Part shown: positions 27,829-36,536 of the stretch, piece after piece
Position numbering within the stretch: position 1 is the stretch's first letter
Layout: the number at the start of each line of letters is the position of its first letter
Origin: Nocardia otitidiscaviarum NBRC 14405
GTDB taxonomy: Bacteria; Actinomycetota; Actinomycetes; Mycobacteriales; Mycobacteriaceae
Reading direction: 5' to 3'
NCBI RefSeq assembly: GCF_000308635.1
Contig: NZ_BAGD01000043.1
Coordinates: 1 to 64,000 of the forward strand
Length of the DNA stretch: 64,000 nt
Program-made: the position numbers and the translations under genes
The notes under the pieces: model-generated
Databases searched by the model: none
What the model was told of the DNA's origin: nothing
What the model saw: only the letters and a program-made list of their open reading frames with translations

Positions 27829-27869
27829 CCCACTGGGTCACCGAGTCCGCCGCGCACTAGGCTGTGTCC

Positions 27870-28633
<764 letters not shown>

Positions 28634-28637
<4 letters not shown>

Positions 28638-29242
28638 GCCGCCGCGTGCTGGTCGCCAGCCGCAATGCCAAGAAGCTCGCGGAGCTGCGCCGCATTCTCG
28701 ACGAGGCGGGTATCGCGGGCATCGAGATCGTCGGCCTGAACGACGTGCCGCCCTACGACGAGGCTCCCGAGACCGGCGCGACCTTCGAGGAGAACGCCCT
28801 CGCCAAGGCCCGCGACGGTTTCGCCGCCACCGGATTGCCCTGTGTCGCGGACGATTCCGGTATCGCCGTGGACGCGCTGAACGGTATGCCGGGTGTGCTG
28901 TCGGCACGCTGGTCCGGTGTGCACGGCGATGACGAGGCCAACAACCGGCTGCTGCTGGCCCAGCTCGGCGACGTGCCCGACGAGCGCCGCGGCGCGCGCT
29001 TCGTCTCCGCCTGCGCCCTGGTCGGCGACGGCGTCGAAGAGGTGGTGCGCGGCGAGTGGCCGGGCGTCATCAACCGAAAGCCGCTGGGTGACGGCGGTTT
29101 CGGCTACGACCCGCTGTTCGTCCCGGACGGCGGCACGGTCAGCGCGGCCGAACTCACCCCCGCCGAGAAGAACGCGGCGTCCCACCGCGGCCGCGCCCTG
29201 CGGCAGCTCCTCCCCGCCCTGGCGGCCCTGTCCGGGGCCTGA
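28634..29242 (+). CDS. rdgB: XTP/dITP pyrophosphatase (RdgB/HAM1)
   Basis: A housecleaning NTPase that removes ITP, dITP and XTP from the nucleotide pool. Its 202 residues include the start [18 protein letters not shown], the [14 protein letters not shown] motif, [22 protein letters not shown] and [12 protein letters not shown]. Its GTG start overlaps the rph stop (GTGA), so it is coupled to rph. It corresponds to Rv1341. Confidence 0.95.
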
Positions 29243-29255
29243 GCGCGGAGACGGC

Positions 29256-29648
29256 TCACAGACCGAAGGTGGTCTTCACCTCTCGGGTGCGCCTGTGCTC
29301 GAACACGAAGGAGAGGAAGGGAATGGTGCCCGCGAGGGCGGTGGCGAAGGTGGTCATGGGCTGCCAGCGGGCCTTGATCCCGAGGTCGATGGTGAAGACC
29401 AGGTAGAGCATGTAGAAGATGCCGTGGATCTGACCGATGTAGAACAGCCACTCGGGAGCGGTGCTGGAATCCTCCAGCAGCACGTACTTGTAGATCATCT
29501 CGCCGGTGAGGACGAGCAGCCACAGGCCGGTGATCCAGGCCAGTACCCGGTAGCGCAGCAGCGCGCCGCGGATCTTCTCGGGTGCCGCGGCTCCGGCGGG
29601 GCGGGGCGCCAGGGTGGGGGTGTCGGCGGAGTTGTCGCGGGTGCTCAC
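29256..29648 (-). CDS. DUF3817-family membrane protein (Rv1342c type)
   Basis: A 130-aa protein with three membrane helices. Conserved pieces are LLRYRVLAWITGLWLLVL, YIGQIHGIFYMLYLVFTIDL and TIPFLSFVFEHRRTREVK, typical of DUF3817. The GTG start overlaps the stop of the preceding lprD-like gene by four bases and has AGGAG about eight bases upstream. The function is unknown. It is a distant relative of the DUF3817 protein at 4.3 kb. Confidence 0.88.
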   Translation of the reverse strand: MSTRDNSADTPTLAPRPAGAAAPEKIRGALLRYRVLAWITGLWLLVLTGEMIYKYVLLEDSSTAPEWLFYIGQIHGIFYMLYLVFTIDLGIKARWQPMTTFATALAGTIPFLSFVFEHRRTREVKTTFGL

Positions 29649-30136
29649 CCGGCGCTCCTCTCGGTGTCGGGGCGCATGCCCGCACCGCGCATCTGCTCCT
29701 CGATATCGCGGGCGTGCAGGTCGGCCAGGTACTGGTTGTATTCGGCGAGGACGGGGTCCTCGTCGCGGGCGGCGGTGGGGCGCTCCGGCAGCAGGCCCGC
29801 CGGTATTTCGCGCGGTCCGGACCGCGCGGCGCGCCACGTCGCCAGGACGCCCCGGATACCGCCGCGTGCATCGGTGGTCTCGGTCCGCGGCGTCGGCTCG
29901 GATCGGTCGTCGGCCTCGGACCCGGCTTCGGCGTCGCGTTCCAACCGCACGAAGCGGAAATACGCCCACAGCGCGAACCCGGCGAACAGCGGCCACTGCA
30001 GGGCGTAACCGAGGTTCTGCGCGGTGCCGTTGCCTGACTCGAATCGCGTCCACTGCCAGTAGCCGAGCCCCAGACAGGCCACGGCCGTCACGACCACCAG
30101 GATGATGAGCGCCGGGCGGCGGTGGGGAGCGGACAC
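29645..30136 (-). CDS. LprD-like membrane protein
   Basis: A 163-aa protein equivalent to Rv1343c (lprD). The N-terminal helix ALIILVVVTAVACLGLGYWQW has a Cys within a loose lipobox (AVAC), so lipidation is uncertain. FESGNGTAQNLGYALQWPLFAGFALWAYFRF follows as a second helix, then an acidic cytoplasmic tail of about 100 residues. The GTG at 30136 is seven bases from TACCGT (30144-30149), a leaderless pattern; a GTG at 30145 is possible. It forms a two-gene unit with the DUF3817 gene, tail to tail with rdgB. Confidence 0.82.
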   Translation of the reverse strand: MSAPHRRPALIILVVVTAVACLGLGYWQWTRFESGNGTAQNLGYALQWPLFAGFALWAYFRFVRLERDAEAGSEADDRSEPTPRTETTDARGGIRGVLATWRAARSGPREIPAGLLPERPTAARDEDPVLAEYNQYLADLHARDIEEQMRGAGMRPDTERSAG

Positions 30137-30206
30137 GCCCTCCACGGTACCCGCCTACTACGCACCCCGTAGTAGGCAGGTGGCGCAGCGGACACCGTGC
30201 CCGGGA

Positions 30207-31082
30207 TCAGAACTTGTAGGTGACGCCGGTGAGACGCTCGGACTCCTCCCACAGCCGCTTCCAGAGTTCCCGATTCTGCGACAGGCGGCTGGAGGGCGAG
30301 GGCTCGACCGGCCCCTGGCTGCCGAACAGGCGGGTCGGACCCCAGTACACGGTGGGGTCGGCGTCGGGCATGGTGGCCGCGAAGAGGGAGGAGTGCGCGG
30401 CGCGGGCGGGGGAGTGGCCGATCATACGGACGAAGGGCTTGGAGATCTTGTCCAAGGGGGTCTCGGTGCGCGCGAACAGATCGGTGGCCGAGACGCCGGG
30501 GTGCACGCCGTAGGAGCGCTTGGCGGAGCCGGATTCGCTCAGGCGGCGTTGCAGTTCGCGGGCGAACATGAGGTTCGACAGCTTGGACTGCGCGTAGGCG
30601 AGGTTGCGCTGGTAGCGGCGGTGCTCATAGTTGAGGTCGTCGATCCACAGCTTGGGGGTCTGCCGGTGCGCGATGGAGGCCAGCGTGACCACCCGGTCGC
30701 CGATCCGGTCGAGCAGCAGCCCGGTCAGTGCGAAGTGCCCGAGATGATTGACGCCCCACTGGGTTTCGAATCCGTCCCGGGTGCGCGAGAACGGAATGTT
30801 CATCAGGCCCGCGTTATTGATGAGCACGTCGAATTCGCCGCTGTTGTCGGCGAATCGGCGTACCGAACTCAGATCGGCGAGATCCAGTTCGGCGACCCGC
30901 ACATCGCCGGGGATGCGGTCGGCGATCTCCGCTGCCTTGGCGGTATTGCGGCAGGCCATGATGACTGTGGCACCCTTGCTCGCGAGGACCGTGGTGGTCT
31001 GCTCGCCGATGCCGCCGTTGGCTCCGGTGATCACGACAGTACGTCCGGACTGGTCCGGGATCTCGCTGGGCTTCCACGCCAT
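30207..31082 (-). CDS. Short-chain dehydrogenase/reductase
   Basis: A 291-aa NAD(P)-dependent oxidoreductase of the retinol-dehydrogenase-like SDR group. The cofactor motif is TGANGGIG (19-26), then NNAG (89-92); the catalytic residues are Ser136, Tyr163 and Lys167 (YAQSK). The VHPGVSATDLF motif after the active site is typical. The substrate is unknown, perhaps a lipid aldehyde or ketone. The ATG has GAGG eight bases upstream, and a 16-bp palindrome overlaps its predicted promoter. It is co-oriented with the lipase gene upstream. Confidence 0.9.
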   Translation of the reverse strand: MAWKPSEIPDQSGRTVVITGANGGIGEQTTTVLASKGATVIMACRNTAKAAEIADRIPGDVRVAELDLADLSSVRRFADNSGEFDVLINNAGLMNIPFSRTRDGFETQWGVNHLGHFALTGLLLDRIGDRVVTLASIAHRQTPKLWIDDLNYEHRRYQRNLAYAQSKLSNLMFARELQRRLSESGSAKRSYGVHPGVSATDLFARTETPLDKISKPFVRMIGHSPARAAHSSLFAATMPDADPTVYWGPTRLFGSQGPVEPSPSSRLSQNRELWKRLWEESERLTGVTYKF

Positions 31083-31143
31083 GGGTCAGACCTCACTGGG
31101 GGTTCCGATTCGATGTGGGGCCGCCGACAGCGGCCCACACTCG

Positions 31144-31161
31144 ACCTTACTCCAGAGTAAG
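31144..31161 (-). promoter_or_regulatory. Palindromic operator overlapping the SDR promoter
   Basis: CTTACTCCAGAGTAAG (31146-31161) has perfect 7-bp arms around CA. On the minus strand TAAGGT (31144-31149) could be the -10 box, so the palindrome overlaps it. This is the layout expected for a repressor such as a TetR-family protein; none is encoded directly beside it. Confidence 0.6.
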
Positions 31162-31204
31162 TTTCATGGGTAGACGCGAGCCGCCAAATTGGCGGGACGG
31201 GCCG

Positions 31205-32632
31205 TCAGCGGCTGCCGATGGGCTGGCCGAAGGCGGCGGCGAGGGTGGTGCCGACGGTCTCGCCCCAGATCTGCCAGGTGACCGGGTCGAGGGTCATGGA
31301 ACCGACATCGGTGGTCCGGCACCCGGGGCTGGCGGGGACTCCGGCGAAGCGATCTTTCAGCCAGAGCAGGGCGCGGGGCGCGGCGATGGGGTCGAGGGTC
31401 AGGTGTTCGCTGAAGTGGTCGCGGGTGTAGTCGACGCTCGCGTTCGGATCGGCGCAGTAGGTGTCCACCAGGTCGTTGACCGGGCCGACGGGGATGAGCC
31501 AGTCCATATTGGCCTGATACAGGAACAGCGGCATCTCCGGAACCGCCCGGCCCATCCGGGTCGCGTCGAGCACGTCCAGCACCCCCTGGTCCTGGAAGGG
31601 ATCGGCGTCGAGCATGCCGAGATTGTTCGCGAACGGCAGCAGGTAGGACTGGTAGCTCGCACACAGCTGATCCTTGATCGCCAGCAGTCCGCGCCCGAGC
31701 GGATTGATGTGCCGCTCCAGGAAATTCGCCAGCTGCGGGTACTCTCGCGACACTCCCAGCACGGCCGCCAGAATGAGTCCGGAGGACAGGTTTCCGTTGG
31801 CCAGTCGCAGTGCCGCCGCCAGATCGGCGGGCACGCCGCCGTAGGCCGCGCCGACCACATTCAGCTCCGGTGCGTAGTCGGCCTGCGATTCCGCGGCGTG
31901 CCCGGTGGCGATGGCTCCGCCCGAGTAACCCATGAGCCCGACCCGGGTCGCCGTCCCCGGCAACTCCATGGGTGCGAATCGTTGCGCCGCCCGAATGCCG
32001 TCGAGGGTGATGTGCGCCGCCAAAGGACCTGCGGCATAGGCGGAATCGGGCCCCTGGTGATCCGGCACCACGGCGGCCCAGCCCTGCGCCAGCGCGGCCT
32101 GCACCTCCAGGAACTGCGCGGGCACCAGCAGTGAGCCGGTGATCGGCGCGGGCACCGAGCCCATTTGCAGCTGATAGGAGGGCATGCAGTAGTTGCCGGT
32201 GGAGTCCTCGGCGATCTGATACGAGAACAGCGGCCGGTCGGCGACGTGGCCGCGCGGCTTCATCACGGTCGCCACGGCCGCGATCGGTTCGCCGCGCGAA
32301 TCGCTGGACCGGTAGGACAGCTGCCAGGCGTCGATGTTCACCGGCAGGAGCGACAGGTTGGCGAGGTTGACCTGTCGGGCCGCGATGATGTCGCCGGGCT
32401 GTTTGTCGCGGTAGGTCTCGGGCGCGGGCCGGTAGAAGTCCGGATCGAAGCCGGGCGGCAGCGGTAGCTGCGGGAAGGGCAGAGCCGGACGGACCGGAAC
32501 TTCGACCGGCTGGGCCGGCGGGTCCGGGACGGGGTCGGCCGCCGCCGTCCCGGACAGCGCCAGCGGCAGCGCCGCCGCGATGGCGGCGACGGCGACCAGC
32601 GTTTTCGATGCGCGGATGCGGGGTGGTGCCAC
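31205..32632 (-). CDS. Secreted lipase (LIP family)
   Basis: A 475-aa alpha/beta hydrolase of the secretory lipase family (PF03583). It has a signal peptide with cleavage expected after TAAA near residue 32, a Pro-rich linker, and the nucleophile Ser237 in GYSGG. The acid is probably in YQANMDWLIP and the His in HFSEHLTLDP. Four cysteines could form disulfides outside the cell. The likely substrates are triacylglycerol or other esters. GAGAGG lies six bases before the GTG start. Confidence 0.9.
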   Translation of the reverse strand: MAPPRIRASKTLVAVAAIAAALPLALSGTAAADPVPDPPAQPVEVPVRPALPFPQLPLPPGFDPDFYRPAPETYRDKQPGDIIAARQVNLANLSLLPVNIDAWQLSYRSSDSRGEPIAAVATVMKPRGHVADRPLFSYQIAEDSTGNYCMPSYQLQMGSVPAPITGSLLVPAQFLEVQAALAQGWAAVVPDHQGPDSAYAAGPLAAHITLDGIRAAQRFAPMELPGTATRVGLMGYSGGAIATGHAAESQADYAPELNVVGAAYGGVPADLAAALRLANGNLSSGLILAAVLGVSREYPQLANFLERHINPLGRGLLAIKDQLCASYQSYLLPFANNLGMLDADPFQDQGVLDVLDATRMGRAVPEMPLFLYQANMDWLIPVGPVNDLVDTYCADPNASVDYTRDHFSEHLTLDPIAAPRALLWLKDRFAGVPASPGCRTTDVGSMTLDPVTWQIWGETVGTTLAAAFGQPIGSR

Positions 32633-32709
32633 GGTGAACCTCTCTGAGCGGGCTCATGTGAGTCCGCTTGGTCTCAAAAGTGGGTTCGAGTATGCACCAG
32701 CCATGACGC

Positions 32710-32756
32710 GGGTCACAAGAGCGCCTGGTCATGATGTGACCCAGACGGGTGTGACC
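32710..32756. repeat. Three GGTCACA/TGTGACC elements upstream of the lipase
   Basis: GGGTCACA at 32710-32717 is inverted as TGTGACCC at 32735-32742, and a third TGTGACC lies at 32750-32756, touching the sigma-factor stop codon. The elements sit 75-125 bases upstream of the lipase start. They look like half-sites for one regulator. The spacing is not that of a CRP dimer site. Confidence 0.5.
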
Positions 32757-33625
32757 TACCCCAGCAGATCCGCGAGCAGTGCGCTGCGTCCCGGCTGTCG
32801 CAGCGTCCGCATCGCCTTGGCCTCGATCTGCCGCACTCGTTCCCGCGACACCCCGAAGATCCGGCCGACCTCCTCCAGGGTGCGCGGTTCACCGGTGTCG
32901 AGCCCGTACCGCAGCGCGAGCACCTGCGCCTCCCGCTCGGGCAGCGTCCGCAGCGCCTTGGCCAGTTGCTCGCGCAGGGCGCCCGAGGTGACGGTCTCCG
33001 ACGGATCCGGGGCCTGGTCGGCGATGAGCGCACCCAACTCCGCATCATCCTCGCCCACCGGCGTGTGCAGCGAAATCGGTTCTCGCCCTTGGCGCATGAG
33101 CTCACGCACCCGCTCGGGTTCCAGTTCGAGTTCGGCCGCGATCTCCGCGGCGGTGGCCTCGCGCCCGAGTTGCTGTGACAGCATCCGCCCGGTGCGCACC
33201 ACCCGGTTGAGCACCTCCGAGACGTGCCCCGGCAGTCGGATGGTGCGGCTGCGGTCGGCCAGCGCACGCCCGATGGACTGCTTGATCCACCAGGTCGCGT
33301 AGGTCGAGAACTTCAGTCCCCGTTCGTGTTCGAACTTCTCGACCGCCCGCATCAGCCCGAGTGTGCCCTCCTGGACGAGATCCAGCAGCGACCATCCGGC
33401 CGGAACCGGATAGTGCTTGGCGATGGAGACCACGAGTCGCAGATTGGCCCGGACCATGTGGTCCGCCGCGCGGCGGCCGTCGGGACCGCCACGCGCGATG
33501 CGCGCACCCAACTCGTACTCCTGTTCGGCGGTGAGCAGGGCCGTGCGCCCGATCGTGCGCAGGTAATCCCGGACGGCATCGGTGCTGATGGAAGCGGTGC
33601 TGACGGTCGCGGCGCGGTGGTTCAT
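32756..33625 (-). CDS. Group 2 (SigB/HrdB-like) sigma factor
   Basis: A 289-aa primary-like sigma factor. It lacks region 1.1 and starts close to region 1.2 (DAVRDYLRTIGRTALLTAEQEYEL). Region 2 has HMVRANLRLVVSIAKHY, LLDLVQEGTLGLMRAVEKFEHERGLKFSTYATWWIKQSI; region 4 ends with the helix-turn-helix LEEVGRIFGVSRERVRQIEAKAMRTLR. It should recognise near-consensus promoters. A TTGACA-N17-TAAGTT promoter ends exactly at the ATG, so the mRNA is leaderless, and a palindrome lies inside that promoter. It is divergent from a TetR gene, which may repress it. Confidence 0.93.
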   Translation of the reverse strand: MNHRAATVSTASISTDAVRDYLRTIGRTALLTAEQEYELGARIARGGPDGRRAADHMVRANLRLVVSIAKHYPVPAGWSLLDLVQEGTLGLMRAVEKFEHERGLKFSTYATWWIKQSIGRALADRSRTIRLPGHVSEVLNRVVRTGRMLSQQLGREATAAEIAAELELEPERVRELMRQGREPISLHTPVGEDDAELGALIADQAPDPSETVTSGALREQLAKALRTLPEREAQVLALRYGLDTGEPRTLEEVGRIFGVSRERVRQIEAKAMRTLRQPGRSALLADLLG

Positions 33626-33632
33626 GACGACA

Positions 33633-33661
33633 AACTTAGATCAGACCTAAAAATATGTCAA
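33633..33661 (-). promoter_or_regulatory. Sigma-factor promoter with embedded palindrome
   Basis: On the minus strand TTGACA (33656-33661) and TAAGTT (33633-33638) are separated by 17 bases, and the ATG at 33625 is seven bases past the -10. Within the spacer lies TTAGATCAGACCTAA (33636-33650), two 7-base arms with one mismatch. It is the natural candidate operator for the divergent TetR. Confidence 0.72.
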
Positions 33662-33698
33662 CATCGAATTTATGACGAGATCGGATATGCTGGTCGGT

Positions 33699-34364
33699 AT
33701 GAGCACACGGACTTCGACTCCGACGGCGGCCCCGCTCGGCCTCCGGGAGCGCAAGAAGCTGCAGACCAGGCAGAACATCTCCGATACCGCCACCCGCCTG
33801 TTCCTGGAACGCGGCTTCGACCCGGTGACCATCGCCGAGATCGCCGCGGCGGCCGACGTCGCGAAGATGACCGTCACCAACTACTTCCCCCGCAAGGAAG
33901 ACCTCGTCCTGGATCTGCACGACGAGTTCGTGAGCGGACTCGCCCGCACCGTGCGGGAGCGGCGCGCGGGTGAATCCGCCCTGGCCGCGCTGCGAAGCGC
34001 CTACCTCGCCGACGCCGCCGCCCGGAACCCGGTGGTCGGCTTCTCCGGCCTGGAGTTCGCCCGCCTCATCACCGGCAGCCCGGCCCTGGTGGCTCGGTTG
34101 CGGGAATTTCACGAGGAGCGCGAGCGCGCCCTCGCCGAGACCTTGGCCGCGGAGACCGGCGTGGACGGCGCGGTCGACATCACGCCGCGGATCGCCGCCG
34201 CTCAACTCGGCGGCGTGCACCGGGCACTGTTCGAAGAAACCTTGCGCCGCACGCTGTCCGGTGAGGACGACGACACTGTCGCCACCGCGATCCTCGGCTG
34301 TATCGGCACCGCCTTCGATCTGCTGGAGCCGTCGCTGGGGAACTACGCCGTGCGCGCCGCCTGA
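33699..34364 (+). CDS. TetR-family transcriptional regulator
   Basis: A 221-aa regulator. The N-terminal helix-turn-helix is RQNISDTATRLFLERGFDPVTIAEIAAAADVAKMTVTNYFPRKEDLVLDL, a standard TetR DNA-binding domain; the C-terminal helical ligand domain is not diagnostic. The ATG at 33699 lies seven bases after TATGCT (33686-33691), a leaderless layout; ATGs at 33672 and 33687 are alternatives. It is divergent from the sigma factor and 61 bases upstream of a drug-exporter gene, so it may control both sides. Confidence 0.92.
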   Translation: MSTRTSTPTAAPLGLRERKKLQTRQNISDTATRLFLERGFDPVTIAEIAAAADVAKMTVTNYFPRKEDLVLDLHDEFVSGLARTVRERRAGESALAALRSAYLADAAARNPVVGFSGLEFARLITGSPALVARLREFHEERERALAETLAAETGVDGAVDITPRIAAAQLGGVHRALFEETLRRTLSGEDDDTVATAILGCIGTAFDLLEPSLGNYAVRAA

Positions 34365-34425
34365 TACCGGTGTATTAGCCGTGTCGTTGCTGTAGATCGG
34401 TCGCGCCGCCTCGGATACTGGGCCG

Positions 34426-36453
34426 ATGACCGGTGCCAGCGTGGCCGCGCCCCCGTCCGTGAGCCGAGCCGGTGTGAACCTCGTCTTCGCGACGGTGGTG
34501 CTCGGCATGCTCATGGCGGCGCTGGACCAGACCATCGTGTCCACCGCCCTGCCCACCATCGTCGCCGACCTGGGCGGCGCGGGCCATATGGCCTGGGTGG
34601 TGACCGCCTACCTGGTGACCGAGGCCATCGCGACCGCGCTGGCGGGCAAGTTCGGCGACCTGTTCGGCCGCAAGCTGGTGTTCCAGGTGAGCGGCGCGAT
34701 CTTCATCCTCGGCTCGATCGTCGCCGGCATGGCGCAGGACATGACCCTGCTCATCGTGGCGCGCGGCATCCAGGGCGTCGGCGCGGGCGGGCTCATGGTC
34801 ACCTCCATGGCCCTCATCGCCGATGTGATCCCCCTGCGCGAACGCGGCAAGTACCAGGGCGCGCTGGGTGCGGTCTTCGGCCTGACCACGGTGCTCGGCC
34901 CGACACTGGGCGGCCTGTTCACCGACCATCTGAGCTGGCGGTGGTGCTTCTACGTGAACGTGCCGCTGGCCGTGCTCATGATCCTCATGGCGGCCCGCTT
35001 CATTCCGACGCTGCGCGCCGAGGTGAAACCGATCGTCGACTATCTCGGCATCGCGCTGGTCGCCATCGGCGTCACCTGTCTGATCCTCGGATTGGAATGG
35101 GGCGGACAGGAATACGCGTGGGGATCGCCCACCATCATCGGCCTGTTCGTCGGTGCGGCGGTGGCGCTGGCGGCCTTCGTCGCGGTGGAGTTGCGGGCCG
35201 AGGAGCCGATGCTGCCCATGCACCTGTTCCGCAGCAATGTCTTCACCGTGTGCTCGGTGCTGAGCTTCATCGTGGGTTTCGCCATGCTCGGCGCGATGAC
35301 CTTCCTGCCCGCCTTCCTCCAGTACGTCATGGGCGTTTCGGCCACCGCGTCCGGACTGCGCACGCTGCCACTGGTGGTCGGCCTCTTCGCCACCTCGATC
35401 TTCTCGGGTGTGGTGGTCGGCCGCACCGGCACGTACAAGATCTTTCCCATCCTCGGCACCGCGGTGATGGCGGTCGGCCTGTTCCTCATGTCGACGATGG
35501 ACGAGAACACCGGATTCTGGGAGCAGTCGGCGTACATGATGATCCTGGGTCTGGGCATCGGCCTGACCATGCAGGTGCTCACCATCGTCGTGCAGAACAC
35601 CGTGCCGTACGCCGATCTGGGCACCGCCACCTCCGGGGTGACCTTCTTCCGGACCATCGGCAGCGCCTTCGGCACCACGGTGTTCGGCACCCTGTACACC
35701 AATCAGCTCACCCCGAACATGGCGGCGGCGCTGGAGGAGGCGAAAGTCGTTTCTCCGCAGGTCGCTTCGAATCCGGAGGCGCTGTGGCGGCTGCCGTTCA
35801 CCGAGATCGCGCCGATCGTGCACGCCTACGCCGAATCCATCGGCTATGTGTTCCGCTGGGTGGTGCCGGTGGCGGTGCTCGGCTTCCTGGTGGCGTGGCT
35901 GCTCAAACAGGTTCCGCTGCGCGACAGCGTGCGCGCCGAGGCATCGGATGTGGGCGGCGGCTTCTCGGTGCCGGACTCCCCGGATCGCCTGGTGCAGTTG
36001 GAGAACGCCGTCGCGCGGGTGATCCGCGGCCTGCGCGAGGACGCCGTCCCCACACCGCGGATCGCGGCCGCGGCGGGCAGTTCGCTCACCCCGGACGAGG
36101 CGTGGGCACTGGGACAGGTCCGGCTGTACGAGCGGCTGCGCGGGGCCGCGACGCTCACGGATATCGCTCGCACGCACTGGATCCCGCCGGAAGTGATCGC
36201 CCCGCTGTACGAGCGGGCGCGACGGCACGGCCATCTCGAGATCGACGGCGACCGGCTGACCCTCACCGACACCGGCCGGATCGAAGCCGAGCGGATCAAA
36301 GGGGCGTGGCGCGCCTGGCTCGACACCCAACTGGTGGATTGGGATCTCAGCGACCCCGACGATCGCGCCCTGCTGGACCGGGCCTTGGACAATATCGCCA
36401 CCAAGCTGCTGGACGAGGCCGATCGCCCGGATGTGCTGCCGCTGAAGACCTAG
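34426..36453 (+). CDS. DHA2-family MFS exporter with C-terminal winged-helix-like domain
   Basis: A 675-aa drug:proton antiporter of the 14-helix EmrB/QacA group. The first 500 residues hold the transport domain: LDQTIVSTALPTIVADLGG (motif D1) in helix 1, GKFGDLFGRK in loop 2-3, and GAVFGLTTVLGPTLGGLFTDHLSWRWCFYVNVPL (motif C). The last 160 residues (about 510-675) are soluble and helical with a small beta pair: TLTDIARTHWIPPEVIAPLYERARRHGHLEIDGDRLTLTDTGRIEAERI has the shape of a MarR-type winged helix. This tail is unusual for the family. The gene follows tetR in one direction; the substrate is unknown. Confidence 0.92.
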   Translation: MTGASVAAPPSVSRAGVNLVFATVVLGMLMAALDQTIVSTALPTIVADLGGAGHMAWVVTAYLVTEAIATALAGKFGDLFGRKLVFQVSGAIFILGSIVAGMAQDMTLLIVARGIQGVGAGGLMVTSMALIADVIPLRERGKYQGALGAVFGLTTVLGPTLGGLFTDHLSWRWCFYVNVPLAVLMILMAARFIPTLRAEVKPIVDYLGIALVAIGVTCLILGLEWGGQEYAWGSPTIIGLFVGAAVALAAFVAVELRAEEPMLPMHLFRSNVFTVCSVLSFIVGFAMLGAMTFLPAFLQYVMGVSATASGLRTLPLVVGLFATSIFSGVVVGRTGTYKIFPILGTAVMAVGLFLMSTMDENTGFWEQSAYMMILGLGIGLTMQVLTIVVQNTVPYADLGTATSGVTFFRTIGSAFGTTVFGTLYTNQLTPNMAAALEEAKVVSPQVASNPEALWRLPFTEIAPIVHAYAESIGYVFRWVVPVAVLGFLVAWLLKQVPLRDSVRAEASDVGGGFSVPDSPDRLVQLENAVARVIRGLREDAVPTPRIAAAAGSSLTPDEAWALGQVRLYERLRGAATLTDIARTHWIPPEVIAPLYERARRHGHLEIDGDRLTLTDTGRIEAERIKGAWRAWLDTQLVDWDLSDPDDRALLDRALDNIATKLLDEADRPDVLPLKT

Positions 36454-36458
36454 CGCAC

Positions 36459-36493
36459 GCGGCCGTGACCCTGACGGAAAGGGCCACGGCCGC
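36459..36493. terminator. Bidirectional hairpin between exporter and monooxygenase
   Basis: GCGGCCGTG at 36459-36467 pairs with CACGGCCGC at 36485-36493, with an inner CCCT/AGGG stem. It starts six bases after the exporter stop and faces the convergent monooxygenase gene. CTTTC follows on the plus strand. Confidence 0.7.
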
Positions 36494-36536
36494 ACTGCTT
36501 TCAGCGTTCAGATCCGACGGCGGTGAGAGCCCTCGA

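Noticed and set aside
32710..32742. CRP-type cAMP receptor site upstream of the lipase
   Set aside because: The half-sites are in the reverse order (TCACA then TGTGA) with a 17-base spacer, unlike TGTGA-N6-TCACA.
34375..36495. 706-codon minus-strand open frame over the exporter
   Set aside because: Shadow of a long high-GC membrane protein gene; translation is repetitive Gly/His/Arg/Asp.
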